A DNA stretch of 64,000 bases from Bryoerythrophyllum caledonicum (Eukaryota; Streptophyta; Bryopsida; Pottiales; Pottiaceae): positions 17,450,904-17,514,903 of the forward strand of contig OZ020517.1 in NCBI GenBank assembly GCA_963971425.1, given 5' to 3'. The notes under the pieces were generated by a model, which made no database searches, was not told the origin of the DNA, and saw nothing but the letters and a program-made list of their open reading frames with translations. This document shows positions 34,946 through 44,555 of the stretch, in pieces; the first letter of the stretch is position 1; every line of letters starts with the position of its first letter. Both the position numbers and the translations under genes were made by a program.

Positions 34946-35497
34946 ATCAACAAATCATGCATAATCTTCTAGGCAATGCACATAGCATGAGAATTGTCCC
35001 CAAACACACGAAGGGGTATATACCACCGGCAAGACCTTGCCTACCAGCACACAAAGTTCCTCACATCCTATTAAGGCCCTTGAAACATCGTACTCCTCCT
35101 CACATCACATGTCAAATTGCTAATCACTTCAAGAATCCACGTATATATATATTTAATAAGCAACCATTTGTCGGCAGTAATCTTGGCAAATTGATTCGAA
35201 CTAACTAGGCATGTGCTCAATTTGCTCAGGTTTGTTCTGGGACCACCCTCTCCTGACTATCTCAATTGTTGAATGCACGAAGCATTTTTCATCTTCTAAT
35301 ATACTGCCATGTTTCAAGAGTCGTGCTCGTGTGTGTAAAGGTCTTTTATGCTCTGACTTCCATAGCTTCTAGTTTTTTAGCTCCATTGTCAAAACAATAA
35401 GTTCTTGGTTCAATTGTCACGACAAACGGTATATATTCTTAGAAAGTAGAGGGATGAGGTTGGGTTGACAATATGGTGGTTTTGGTGCTACTGAAAC

Positions 35498-35671
35498 ATG
35501 GACATGGAGGTTGGCATGTGGAGCAGGTTCCCATGCGAGATCCTCGAGGAAGTGCGTGCGTTTGTGACGGTCCTTGACACGTGCAAGTACCGTGTCGTAT
35601 GCCAGGCGTGGGACCGCCTGATTAGGAATTTGTTCATGTTTATTTCGGTAATGTTAGCGCATTGGAGATAA
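35498..35671 (+). pseudogene. F-box motif fragment
   Basis: A 57-codon frame encodes MWSRFPCEILEEVRAFVTV followed by CKYRVVCQAWDRLI. The pattern (FP.EIL..V..F.....KYRxVCxxWxxLI) is that of an N-terminal F-box, which binds Skp1 in SCF ubiquitin ligases. The frame runs into FMFIS then GGTAATG, which could be a splice donor; no second exon is seen. It is embedded in repeats and much more GC-rich than its surroundings, so it is likely a captured or relict exon. A short real gene is possible. Confidence 0.5.
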
Positions 35672-35689
35672 GATGTCATTACAATAGTT

Positions 35690-36145
35690 CAAAACAATGG
35701 TGCATAAACTCGAGGTTCAAGAATGAGAATCCAAATGGCCAATACAAAGAAAACCTCAGACAATTTAGGAAAAAAGAATATAAAAAACACATGAAGACCT
35801 TTGAGTTTTATATGGGAAAGAAGAGGTTTTGTTGGTATGTGCTTGATAGTGTATGACAATTTGACAAATGTGTCAAACTTTAACAATTATACAATTTTGA
35901 ATACCTCCAAGAAAAAGATAGAGCTCATAGATTACACAAATTAGGAAAAATAATAAATGAGGAAGGATAATCGGAATGGTTAAAAAGACCGGTTAACCCA
36001 CATTTAGTATGAATTTCATATTAAAAAAATGGAATTACAAACATCTCTAAAAACATACGTAGATAAAACTCTGTAATTATACAAAGATGAAAAATAGTAA
36101 ACAACAAATGCAAATCCAAATGGTTAAGAACAACACTAAATCATT
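35690..36145 (+). repeat. T1-related direct repeat, copy 2
   Basis: Direct partner of 34490-34945, about 1.2 kb downstream, with the F-box fragment between them. About as diverged as other T1 pieces. Confidence 0.6.
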
Positions 36146-36149
36146 AAAA

Positions 36150-38176
36150 TATACTACCACATAAATAGCAACGTACACCTTAATCATCTACTAATAAATT
36201 GCTAATAACTCCTTGATTAAAAATTTAAATATTATAAATAGACCTCATCGTACATGTATTGGAAAATTTAAGACATCCATGATCCCACTAAGACTTAAGT
36301 CCGCACTCGAACTGTAGGATTGTTTTTTTCTATGCATCGTGGATCCACATCGGACTTGTATGTGCTCTCTTCATCGTCGGATTGAGGAGTACAACTTTTC
36401 AATTGTAAGTTGTCGTCTCGAGTAATGACCAACCTCCTTGTTGGACGAGATCCCTCAACGTCACGTGATCCATCATCATCCAAATTGGATCTTCTGTCTG
36501 ATGGGTTGTAATCTTCACCTATAAATGGAATTGTACTCCCTTGATTCCTTCAACTTCTCTTCGTTCGTGTAGTCCTCCGTTGTCCACTATCACTTGGGGT
36601 GCTAGTAGAAGCCTCTCCGCAATGAGGAAGAACTGTAGGTAGGTCGACAACCTAGGAAGAAGAATTAAAACCTATGAAGAGAAGGAAGACAAACTTAGGA
36701 AGAAAATTGGTTATCCTAATAATTCTCAAGATAAAAGTAGTATAATGGTATAGGTGCATGGATAAGTAAATTACGAAAAAGGTTGAAAAGGTAATTTGAA
36801 AGGGGTGGATGGGGGCCTTTTCAATGATTGGCATGCTAACCCAACATTTTGTTGGGCTAGGCACATTGGGGCAAAGAGTCCTAACACAAGCCCATAGCTC
36901 CCAAGTTGGAGTGCAAAGAAGCATATATGCACGCATAAGCGCCTAGCTAATGTTGTTAGCTCTTGAGGGGGAAGCAAACTTTGTTCATTGGTACAAATTG
37001 TACATTTTCATCAACAGTGCCAAGCCACAATATGTCATAAAACCGCTCAAACAAATCCACAAGGTTTCAAAGCTGGATCAATAGTATGGAGCACACCTAT
37101 GCCAACCAATAGAATTGAGTTCATGTTATGACAATAGAAACAGAGATAAAATGCACTTGTATACCTATGAGTTACGTTTACTTGGTTATATTATTTGTTA
37201 CATAAAATCTACCACCAAGAGGACGCAAAAGGATAGTACATGTTATCTAGGTGGCCTAAATAGTGGTACTACCTCAACAAACTCATTATTCACGCTAGTT
37301 ATAAATAAGGCTAGCATTTTTCTTTAGTATCTTTGTATGATAGAAGTACTAGGTTATGGTGTAGTGCATCTTAAATGAAGATGCATCTCTTGTTATGTTT
37401 TTTTCCCCTATGAAAATGGAATTATAAAATTTGTAAATTTTTAATGAAGCATAAAAAATTTATCAACTCCGTAGAAAAAAAACCCCTACAAAACACTTCA
37501 TAATTATATCAAGCAGAACACTAAATATCAATTAAACCTAGGTCCAAATTGCAATATTAGGGGAGAAAATTAGAAAAGACAAGGGCCCCAAGATAAAACA
37601 AGCATTTGTTGAAAGATGGTACGCGAATGACCAATGGATATACCAATTGATAGTAGTTTATAGCCTACACTTAATGTCACTGTTACTAGCTGATATATTT
37701 GTTGGTTGTCTAAGACCATCTTTCCAATAGTAGAAATAAGTTTGTTGTACACTTGTACACGTGTGGAAATTCTCAAGGTTGTAGTTGTGGGTGCTTCTAC
37801 TATATATGTTATTGCATCCATAGCGTACGGCGGGAATAGCCTTTGGTTGGAATAACAATGTGGCTAGTTCTAAAAGGGCTTGCAAAATTGACACAATGAC
37901 ATGGAATTAACCCCCTCAAATATGAATATGCATTCTTTATAAGACAATTGCAGTGGTGTACCACTCTAGATAAAGATTTTGTACTCAGTGGCCATCGACA
38001 TGCCGACATTGTGGAAACAGAATTGTCACAACTCAATGAATAAATCAAGGACCAAACCTAAACATCCCCCCTTCCTTCTTTGTTGACTATGGGTTGCTCT
38101 TGTTGTTGGTGAAGTAAAATACAAAATTAAAAGATGAAAAAGAATGATGGATTTGAAATATTTTCTTATAATTTTT
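36150..38176. other. No gene recognised
   Basis: AT-rich. The minus frame 36295-36483 (DDDGSRDVEGSRPTRRL..QSDDEES) is acidic and low-complexity and continues upstream as a Ser/Thr/Arg-rich stretch past a stop; it could be the tail of a dead gene. Other frames show no domain. Confidence 0.4.
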
Positions 38177-38580
38177 ATTGAGAGTTACACGTGTCCTCCG
38201 GACACAACAATTTTTTGTGTTGACTCCCCATCTCGTCCCGGCCCCCATCCCGTCCCCGTCCCCGTCCCTATCCCCGCCCCATCCTTTTATCCAAAACCCT
38301 AACTTTTAGCTTTTCATTTTATCCAAAATCCTAACTTTTAGCTTTTCATTTTATCCAAAATCCTAACTTTTAGCTTTTCATTTTATCCAAAACCCTAACT
38401 TTTAGCTTTTAACTTTTAGCTTTTACTTTCGCATCACTTTTTCATCCCGTCCTTTTATCCAAAACCCTAACTTTTAGCTTTTCATCAAAAACCGTTTCTT
38501 CATCCAAAAGTGTATTTTCATCTACGCATCATTTCATCTACGGGTTCATTTATCATCTTGTATTCTTTTATAGATATAGA
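38177..38580 (-). mobile_element. Helitron H1, array unit 1 (404 bp)
   Basis: On the minus strand it starts TCTATATCTATAAAAGAATA at 38580 and ends at about 38177. The 3' end has the GTGTCC-GGA-GGACAC hairpin, but the terminal CTAG is mutated to CAAT (ATTG on +). It holds a 31-bp tandem (TTTATCCAAAACCCTAAC..) and a G-rich tract. Nearly identical to the solitary copy at 52719-53220. Its 5' end abuts the 3' end of unit 2. Confidence 0.75.
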
Positions 38581-39224
38581 CTAGTGGGGTACCCGTGTCC
38601 TCCGGACACAACATTTTTTTGTGTTGAGTCCCCACCTCCCCGTCCCCTAGCCCTTTTCCTCCAATCCATCGTCCCCCCGCCCCCTGCCCCCCTGCCCCCC
38701 GGTCCCAGTCCCCCGTCCCCATCCATGTCCCCATCCCCATCCCCACCCCATACATTTTTTGTTTTGGTGGTTTTTCTTCTCATGCTGACCTGACAATATT
38801 TGTTTTTTCCAACCTGACCCAGGTTAGGAATTACTGACCTCCAAGGTTTGAGATTAGGGTTTCAGGGGGTCGATGCTCTAGTTGGAGGTTTGGGGTTGAG
38901 TTTTTGGGGATTCCGGGTTACCATATTGTTGATGGGTGAGATGTGATTGCATTTACAAAGCAGGAGAAGGTGTTGGAGCTTACGCAACTCGTTGGCCTTG
39001 ATATTCGAGAGGACACCTTTCTGATTGTGAGTTCGTAGTAGATCTGGAATTCTTTTGTTGTGTCCGTTTCTCAGTTTCTGTGGTGTAGGTTTCGACATTG
39101 TATGATGATTTTGTGCCCTTTGTCACCAAAGATGATGGATACGAATGTTTCATTGTCCGCTTAACACATGTATTGTCTATTTAGCCATCATGTCTGTGAG
39201 ATTGCTTAGCTTACTTTCTTGCCT

Positions 39225-39414
39225 AGTGAAAACTTTAGGTTCAAAACACTATAAATGTAAAAGTCCATCACAGTGAAAACTTTAGGTTCAAAACACTATT
39301 AATGTAAAAGTCCATCACAGTGAAAACTTTAGGTTCAAAACACTATTAATGTAAAAGTCCATCACAGTGAAAACTTTAGGTTCAAAACACTATTAATGTA
39401 AAAGTCCATTACAG
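39225..39414. repeat. 47-bp tandem repeat, four units
   Basis: Four copies of TGAAAACTTTAGGTTCAAAA.. ending CCATCACAG, nearly identical (one A/T and one C/T variant), inside Helitron unit 2. Confidence 0.95.
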
Positions 39415-39641
39415 CTTTTCCATGTCCCGTTTTGATTGAGTTTTGAGGTCAAGTACCGGCTTTCCAAATATCTTTGAGATTCGTCAATATTTACCATGCA
39501 CGTGCATGTCTCTTCCACTTTGGCATAAAACAATTCTTTTGTCTCCTGAAAGCTTCCCAGTACATGGTGGAATCGTTGTACACAATTATCACCATTGGCC
39601 TCATCACAAAAGTTGACAAAAATACTCCAGCATTCAACACT

Positions 39642-39857
39642 TCATTGCCATTCCTCCACACCAAGAAAGCGTGTATTCAACAGCCCATGTTCAAGAAGCT
39701 TTTGCACAAATTCATGCCAACCTTCGGCCATCTTTTCATATGCTAGATGGCTTGGCAGTATAGGTGTCTTCTCTCGAGAGCATGGATGTAATAACCCTAA
39801 AGTCAGGCACCTGAAAAAACACACATCCATCAGACTGATTCTCTCATCCTCTTCCAT
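39642..39857 (-). pseudogene. Unidentified exon-like fragment in unit 2
   Basis: A 71-codon minus frame with LPSHLAYEKMAEGWHEFVQK and LLEHGLLNTRFLGVEEWQ, preceded by a TTTTTTTCAG acceptor-like site. Protein-like, in Helitron sense orientation. Family not recognised. Confidence 0.3.
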
Positions 39858-40157
39858 CCAACAAAAAGCATGTATCCAAAATCCTAAAAGCAGGTATTAA
39901 CACTTCCCAAGCACCTGGAAAAAAATCCATCCGACTAATCTCCTCTCCCTCTTCCAATCAAACGCATGGATGTAGCAACTCGATTCAGATACCTAAAAAA
40001 ATACACATTCATGAGACTAATTTCCTCTTCTTCTTTTATTCAATCAAGAGCGTGGAAATTACGGCCAGAACACTTTTCCAGGCACCTGAAAGAGTACGAT
40101 CATCGCACCAATTCTCTCGTTCATGATGCTCTACGGCACCGTGCAGGAGGCCAGATC

Positions 40158-40671
40158 TTAAATCCAATCCCGTTGTCGCCAACCTCCCCGCGAGGAATCT
40201 CGTTCAATCTGTAGCTGCTTCGCAACTTCTACAATCTCGCTGCTTGGCACCGTTAACTTCACATCACCAACTCCTGACTCCTCTATGATCAACGACTTAG
40301 AAAAATTATGGACACGCTGTAAGAAGTATTTGCCAGGCTCCTCGCCTTCTATCTTTGATTGGTAGACGGCGCTCACAAGAATCGTCACGCGGCCTGATGT
40401 TAGAGGAGCCATAAATGCACCAAATCTCTGCAACCAAACAGAAGCGAATCATATTCAGAAACAAAAGAATTGCTCATAAGTATCACATGGAAGGTCATTG
40501 AGCGTATCCATCAAAGGTCCGACCTAAGAGCGAATATCACATGTGAATATGAGCCTGTCTGAGAGACTAACCTGGTCAGGATCTTTGATTGCACTTTGGT
40601 ATTTTCCATCTGGAGTAACGTCTGCTACTGCGTTGAGCAGATTCTCGCGAGGGATTCTCACATTGTCAAAC
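40158..40671 (-). pseudogene. ACX3: Captured ACX3 (acyl-CoA oxidase) exons, fused to unknown sequence
   Basis: Exon 40572-40671 encodes RFDNVRIPRENLLNAVADVT..KDPDQ, flanked by TGTCAG and GTTAGT splice sites. After a 138-bp intron, exon 40350-40433 encodes RFGAFMAPLTSGRVTI..SAVYQSK. In plant medium-chain peroxisomal acyl-CoA oxidase (ACX3) these two pieces are contiguous at KDPDQ-RFGAF, so the intron is genuine and capture was from genomic DNA. After QSK the frame continues into IEGEEPGKYFLQRV..VPSSEIVEVAKQL (down to 40158), which is not ACX3 and is unidentified. Only about 65 residues of a roughly 670-residue enzyme are present. Confidence 0.85.
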
Positions 40672-41601
40672 CTGACATGAGATATGAAATCAAAACACGG
40701 ACCCACGTCGATCCATGTGACGTTTTCTTTAGAACTGATCATCATTTTTACAACATGATACGCAGCGAGAGTGGATTCAGCCTACACAACTCACCAAACA
40801 CGAAAACGCAAACTCGGAAACTACAATCAACCTCGAAATTGACATGCACCTGTGAAGAATCGAGTCTCCGTCACGCTCCGAGTGCAGTTGCAGCCTCACC
40901 CTGGCTGTCTTTCCAGCTCGTCTCCTCTACCACCTTGCAGCAGATCGTAGCATGTTTCAGCTCGTCCGAGCTCCACCTGCGACTCCGCCGATTCCCGTTT
41001 TCAAGCCCTAACCGCGACTTTCCATCGGCGCGTTCATCCATCCGACGTGTTTTTCATCCGACGCGTTCATCCAAAAGGATCACCCTTCGTCCAAGATTCT
41101 TTTATAATAAGAGAAGACTAGTGAGGTACCCTTGTCCTCCGGACACAACATTTTTTTGTGTTGAGCCCCCATCTCCCCGTCCCCTAGCCCTTTCCCTCCA
41201 ATCCATCGTTACCTCGTCCTTGTCCCCTTGTCCCTTGTCCCTTGTCCCTTGTCCCCCATCCCCATCCCCGTCCCGGTCCCCGTCCTTTTTTTTGGGTGGT
41301 TTTTCTTGTCATGCTGACCTGGCAATATTTATTTTTTCCAACCTGACCGAGGTTAGGAATTACTGACCTCCAAGGTTTGAGATTAGGGTTTCAGGGGTCG
41401 ATGCTCTAGTTGGAGGTTTGGGGTTGAGTTTTTGGGGATTTTGGGTTACCATATTACCACAAGGAGATTCACGCACCGGCATTGCAGCTGTGATCTATTT
41501 CATCTGATAATCCGAGACAGAAGGAAACTGGTAGATCCACATCAACAAACGCATCAGTTTCAGATTATCACAATGAACGCTAGACATGTGCAAGACTAAT
41601 T

Positions 41602-41790
41602 CTAGATTTTCCTTGTGAATGCACGACCTACATTCCACAACATGATAGTCCAGGTGACAGTTTTGGAGCAGGGCGGAGTGGTGAGAGAGCCTCGGTATCT
41701 TCCATACGTGGGCTGCAGCACTGGCATTTCAAACCCCGGGATGTTCAGGCTTGTGTAGGGGTTCTTATGTGTCGGCAGCTCATCCAGGAA
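41602..41790 (-). pseudogene. Captured alpha-carbonic anhydrase exon
   Basis: After an ACGACAG acceptor the frame reads FLDELPTHKNPYTSLNIPGF..YGRYRGSLTTPPCSKTVTWTIM. YRGSLTTPPC followed by VTW is the conserved C-terminal motif of alpha-carbonic anhydrases, where the Thr-Thr-Pro-Pro loop lines the active site. The frame then passes into unrelated LWNVGRAFTRKI and a stop. The zinc-binding His exons are absent, so there is no activity. Confidence 0.85.
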
Positions 41791-42060
41791 CTGTCGTAAA
41801 ACACAATGGATCAGAGCTTCAGAATTACACATCATCTGAAAACTCAGGCAAAGATACCAAGAGTTTTGACCTCCTTTCTCGGTCTTGAGTACCAAAATCA
41901 GCTCTAAATCAGTTTAAACCTCTTGTGCGTTGTGTAGATATCCTCCACCTTTGTTGACAGCTTATGAATCTGCGACGTCACCACAGTATTAAGCGGGTAG
42001 TAGGGCAATATTGGCGGACTATGAAGGTAGTATCACCTGGGTATTGCACAGGTATCTCAC

Positions 42061-42231
42061 CTTCTTGGAAGGGACGAAGTGTGAGCTTTCGACTTCTTTC
42101 ATGTAGATTGGTGCGATTGCCCAGCCGGTGATGGCGTCGTACTTGTTGGTGATTTTCGCGAAGGCGGTGATGTTCACGGAGCGGTAGCTGGAGAGCAGAG
42201 TGAGGCTTCGGTGGAAATCCGCAAACGTATC
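42061..42231 (-). pseudogene. Captured SPX-domain exon (PHO1-like)
   Basis: The frame reads DTFADFHRSLTLLSSYRSVN ITAFAKITNKYDAITG..YMKEVESSHFVPSKK and ends at a GTGAGA donor. The order LL.SY.S.N..AF.KI.KK.D..T then Y...V..SHF..S.K is the C-terminal part of the SPX domain of PHO1-type phosphate exporters, which bind inositol pyrophosphates. Its upstream edge is fused directly to the E2 exon at 42231. Only this one exon was recognised. Confidence 0.8.
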
Positions 42232-42613
42232 AACTCCAGCAACGTCTCGCCGACCTTTACGATGTCCCCCGGGTTGAACCGAATCTGCGAGACCTGGCCC
42301 TTGTAGCGGCTTGTGATCACCACGGAAGTTTTGTCGCTCTGGCCTCGCACACGGACGCAAACTCCTCCACCAAATCACCCTGCACATCAAAACGTCGCGA
42401 GACTCCAAAACTCATAATTCCACGTCAAAAAACTCGCGTGACTTCTCTCACAACGTTCTCCCGGTTGAAAAATACCTCTTCCACGAACCACCGGATGAGC
42501 TCGCAATCCGCAATTCCTTCGCCCATCTGCGCCAGCGGAATCTCCACAATCCCGCCCGTGACCTCCACGTCCGGCATCGAGCTAAACCACCTCGCCCTCT
42601 CAATCTGAAACCA
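42232..42613 (-). pseudogene. BCE2: Captured branched-chain 2-oxoacid dehydrogenase E2 exons
   Basis: Exon 42476-42613 encodes WFQIERARWFSSMPDVEV..GGIVEIPLAQMGEGIADCEL IRWFVEE with a GTATTT donor. Exon 42232-42379 encodes GDLVEEFASVCE.. and, after a 1-nt deletion, TSVVITSRYKGQVSQIRFNP GDIVKVGETLLEL. This is the N-terminal lipoyl-domain part of mitochondrial dihydrolipoyl transacylase (BCKDH E2). The deletion lies just after SVCE and removes the segment holding the lipoyl Lys motif from frame. The 96-bp intron is kept. The catalytic domain is absent. Confidence 0.85.
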
Positions 42614-43319
42614 CTGCACAACGTGAGCAACAGCGCCTGTCAGAAAGTTGACCGGCGGCAAGAGCGAGGGAAAAACACTACCACTGCTGCTCCGCCCCGC
42701 CATAGCCATAGCTGATCCACAACGATACACTCGCTGAAGCTTCCTCAATTGCTAAGGCTGATATCCAACACAACCCAAACTGCGCGGAATCGCTTCATGA
42801 GAACCGCTTGCTGCAACTCGCAATGCTCCTGCGAGAATCCGCCTCGTCCTCATCGCTGCAAACCTGCAATAAATCCATCAATCTAAACTCTTCAAACACG
42901 AAAACGCAAACTCGGAAACTACAATCAACCTCGAAATTGACATGCACATGTGAAGAATCAAGTCTCCGTCACGCTCCGAGTGCAGTTGCAGCCTCACCCT
43001 GGCTGTCTTTCCAGCTTCACCCTAGCTGTCTTTCCAGCTTGTCTCCTCTACCACCTTGCAGCTGATCTCACCGCACCCTGGCTGTCTTCCCAGCTCGTCT
43101 CCTCTACCACCTTCAGAGAGCGAGACGTCGCAAACCCGACTTTTCATCCATTCGACTTTTTATCGGCGCGTTCATCCATCCGACGTATTTTACATCCGAC
43201 GTGTTCTTCATCCAAGATTCTTTTATAATAAGAGACTAGAGTGTTACCCGTGTCCTCCGGACACAACATTTTTGTGTTGAGTCCCCACCTCCCCGTCCCC
43301 TAGCCCTTTCCCTCCAATC

Positions 43320-43525
43320 CATCGTCCCTCCCATCCCTCGTCCCCGTCCCCGTCCCCCGTCCCCCGTCCCCCGTCCCCCGTCCCCGTCCTCCGTCCTCCG
43401 TCCCCCGTCCCCCGTCCCCGTCCCCCGTCCCCGTCCCCCGTCCCCGTCCCCTATCCCCGTCCTCGTCCTCGTCCCCATCCCCATCCCCGTCCCCCATCCC
43501 CATCCCCCGTCCCCCGTCCCCGTTG
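43320..43525. repeat. (CCCCGT)n minisatellite in Helitron unit 4
   Basis: About 30 units of CCCCGT / CCCCCGT / CCTCGT. Shorter arrays occupy the same relative place in most H1 units. The minus (Helitron sense) strand is (GGGGAC)n and could form G-quadruplexes. Repetitive Gly/Asp/Thr frames here are artefacts. Confidence 0.95.
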
Positions 43526-43736
43526 TCCTGATGCAAATAAATACAGTATGTAAAAAAATAATATAGATGCAAAAAGTGTGGTCGTAGAGTGACCTACAGT
43601 TTAATTCAATGTGGGAACAATTGGAGCTTGTTAGCCTAGCTTGGATGTACTACATCTGTCACTCTAGCTTAGGTGTAGGTAGGTGGCTAGTTGGCTGCTT
43701 ATTTTCCTGCTCTCACTAGCAAGTGCCAAGCCGCAG

Positions 43737-43835
43737 CCGCCCGAACAGTTCAACGAGCTCAATGAGACTCGAACTCGGAATCAGTCGGCGGATAACAAAC
43801 GGGCTCTAACAGCCAACCAAGTCTGCAACTTGGCG
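43737..43835 (-). other. tRNA-like (possible SINE head) sequence
   Basis: On the minus strand TTGGTTGGCTGTTAGAGC resembles a D-arm/A box, and about 30 nt later GAGTTCGAGTCTC resembles a T-arm/B box. The anticodon stem and acceptor stem do not pair well, so this is not a functional tRNA. A tRNA-derived SINE fragment is possible. Confidence 0.3.
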
Positions 43836-44123
43836 ATTATCATCGAGCCTACAATAGTTTTATACTGCTTCAGATAAGTCGTTTGTTTCTTAATCTGGCT
43901 TTACTGTCGACCTTCTTTTAGATGGAAAGGCATCTATGGCTACTTAAATTTGCTTAACCATTTACTATTAAAGAAATGTCATTGAGTTAATGTTAGGGAA
44001 GGCAAGCTTCTTGATGAAGTTATCGAAAAACATATAAATGCTAGATGGTTGCCGTGCCTTATGTATTACTTCAGGTCATTATTAGTTTGGATTGTTTCTT
44101 CTTAGTTTTTATAGGTTGATAGT

Positions 44124-44555
44124 ATGGCTTCTCAAGACCCTGATGATTGGGAGTTTCCTTTAGCTCACTCACCGGATGATCTAATTCAACTTTCTCAACC
44201 ATCGACATCAAGGCGGCGTGAGCGAGAGGAAGCAGGGCCTTCTGAGCGTCGTGTTCAACCACGTACCGCTTTTGATCCTCAACAAGTTCTTTTGACAAGT
44301 TTAAGAAGTTTACAACCGGAGGCAAGAACTTTAGTAATCGTCTTGGAGGTTGGAGATGTGCTTATCGAAGGCCATCAAGTGGTGTTTGAAGGGTGTTTTC
44401 AAAACACTAACGAAGGTCAAATGATAACCCGCTTGTCCAATGACCTTGGTCACCATCTTTGGCTTCAAGGCCCGCTCAGACACTTGGGTAGTGAAAGGCG
44501 AGCAAGTTACATTGCTGCTATTCTTTGTGAGATTCTTGACTTTTTACATGTGTAA
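44124..44555 (+). CDS. Hypothetical 143-aa protein inside Helitron unit 4
   Basis: A complete open frame starting MASQDPDDWEFPLAHSPDD, with an Arg/Glu-rich middle (SRRREREEAGPSERR) and a hydrophobic C-terminal half (LVIVLEVGDVLIEGHQVVFE). It opposes Helitron sense. No family recognised and no RNA evidence. It could be cargo, part of a nested element or chance. Confidence 0.3.
   Translation: MASQDPDDWEFPLAHSPDDLIQLSQPSTSRRREREEAGPSERRVQPRTAFDPQQVLLTSLRSLQPEARTLVIVLEVGDVLIEGHQVVFEGCFQNTNEGQMITRLSNDLGHHLWLQGPLRHLGSERRASYIAAILCEILDFLHV

Larger units (their letters stand above)
38581..41117 (-). mobile_element. Helitron H1, array unit 2 (2537 bp) carrying ACX3
   Basis: The 3' end at 38581 has CTAG with the GTGTCC/GGACAC hairpin. 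The 5' end TCTTCTCTTATTATAAAAGA is at 41117. It shares about 330 bp of its 3' region with unit 3 (through TTTTTGGGGATT..GGGTTACCATATT). The interior includes a 47-bp tandem (39225-39414), two ACX3 exons, and unidentified exon-like pieces at 39642-39857 and 40158-40349. Non-autonomous. Confidence 0.85.
41118..43235 (-). mobile_element. Helitron H1, array unit 3 (2118 bp) with three captured genes
   Basis: The 3' end has CTAG at 41118-41121 and a hairpin with one changed base (TTGTCC). The 5' end TCTCTTATTATAAAAGAATC is at 43235. In Helitron sense order it carries BCKDH E2 exons, an SPX exon and an alpha-carbonic anhydrase exon, then the 3' region shared with unit 2. Its outer 5' part (GCAAACTCGGAAACTACAAT and the CACCCTGGCTGTCTTTCCAG repeats, 42900-43120) also matches unit 2 (40810-40920), so the two are sister elements with different cargo. 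Confidence 0.85.

Noticed and set aside
34490-36145. Direct repeats as LTRs of a small retrotransposon.
   Set aside because: No TG..CA ends, primer-binding site, polypurine tract or gag/pol; the repeats are pieces of the dispersed T1 family.
38281-38500. CCCTAA-containing repeats as an interstitial telomere.
   Set aside because: The motif is a part of a 31-bp unit with TTTAGCTTTTCATTTTATCC, not a head-to-tail heptamer array.
39225-39414. 47-bp tandem as a CRISPR-like array.
   Set aside because: Contiguous repeats without spacers, in eukaryotic Helitron DNA.
43236-43572. Gly/Asp/Thr-rich (MGMGTGTGDG) and Pro/Ser-rich frames in C-rich arrays, also at 38546-38793, 46187-46505 and 49278-49729.
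   Set aside because: Pure products of the (CCCCGT)n Helitron minisatellite, without domains or consistent start and stop.
43737-43835. A functional tRNA gene on the minus strand.
   Set aside because: A- and B-box-like words are present but acceptor and anticodon stems do not pair; kept only as a low-confidence SINE-like feature.
44124-44555. Possible Helitron Rep/Hel fragment.
   Set aside because: No HUH or helicase motifs; no autonomous Helitron gene was seen anywhere in the window.
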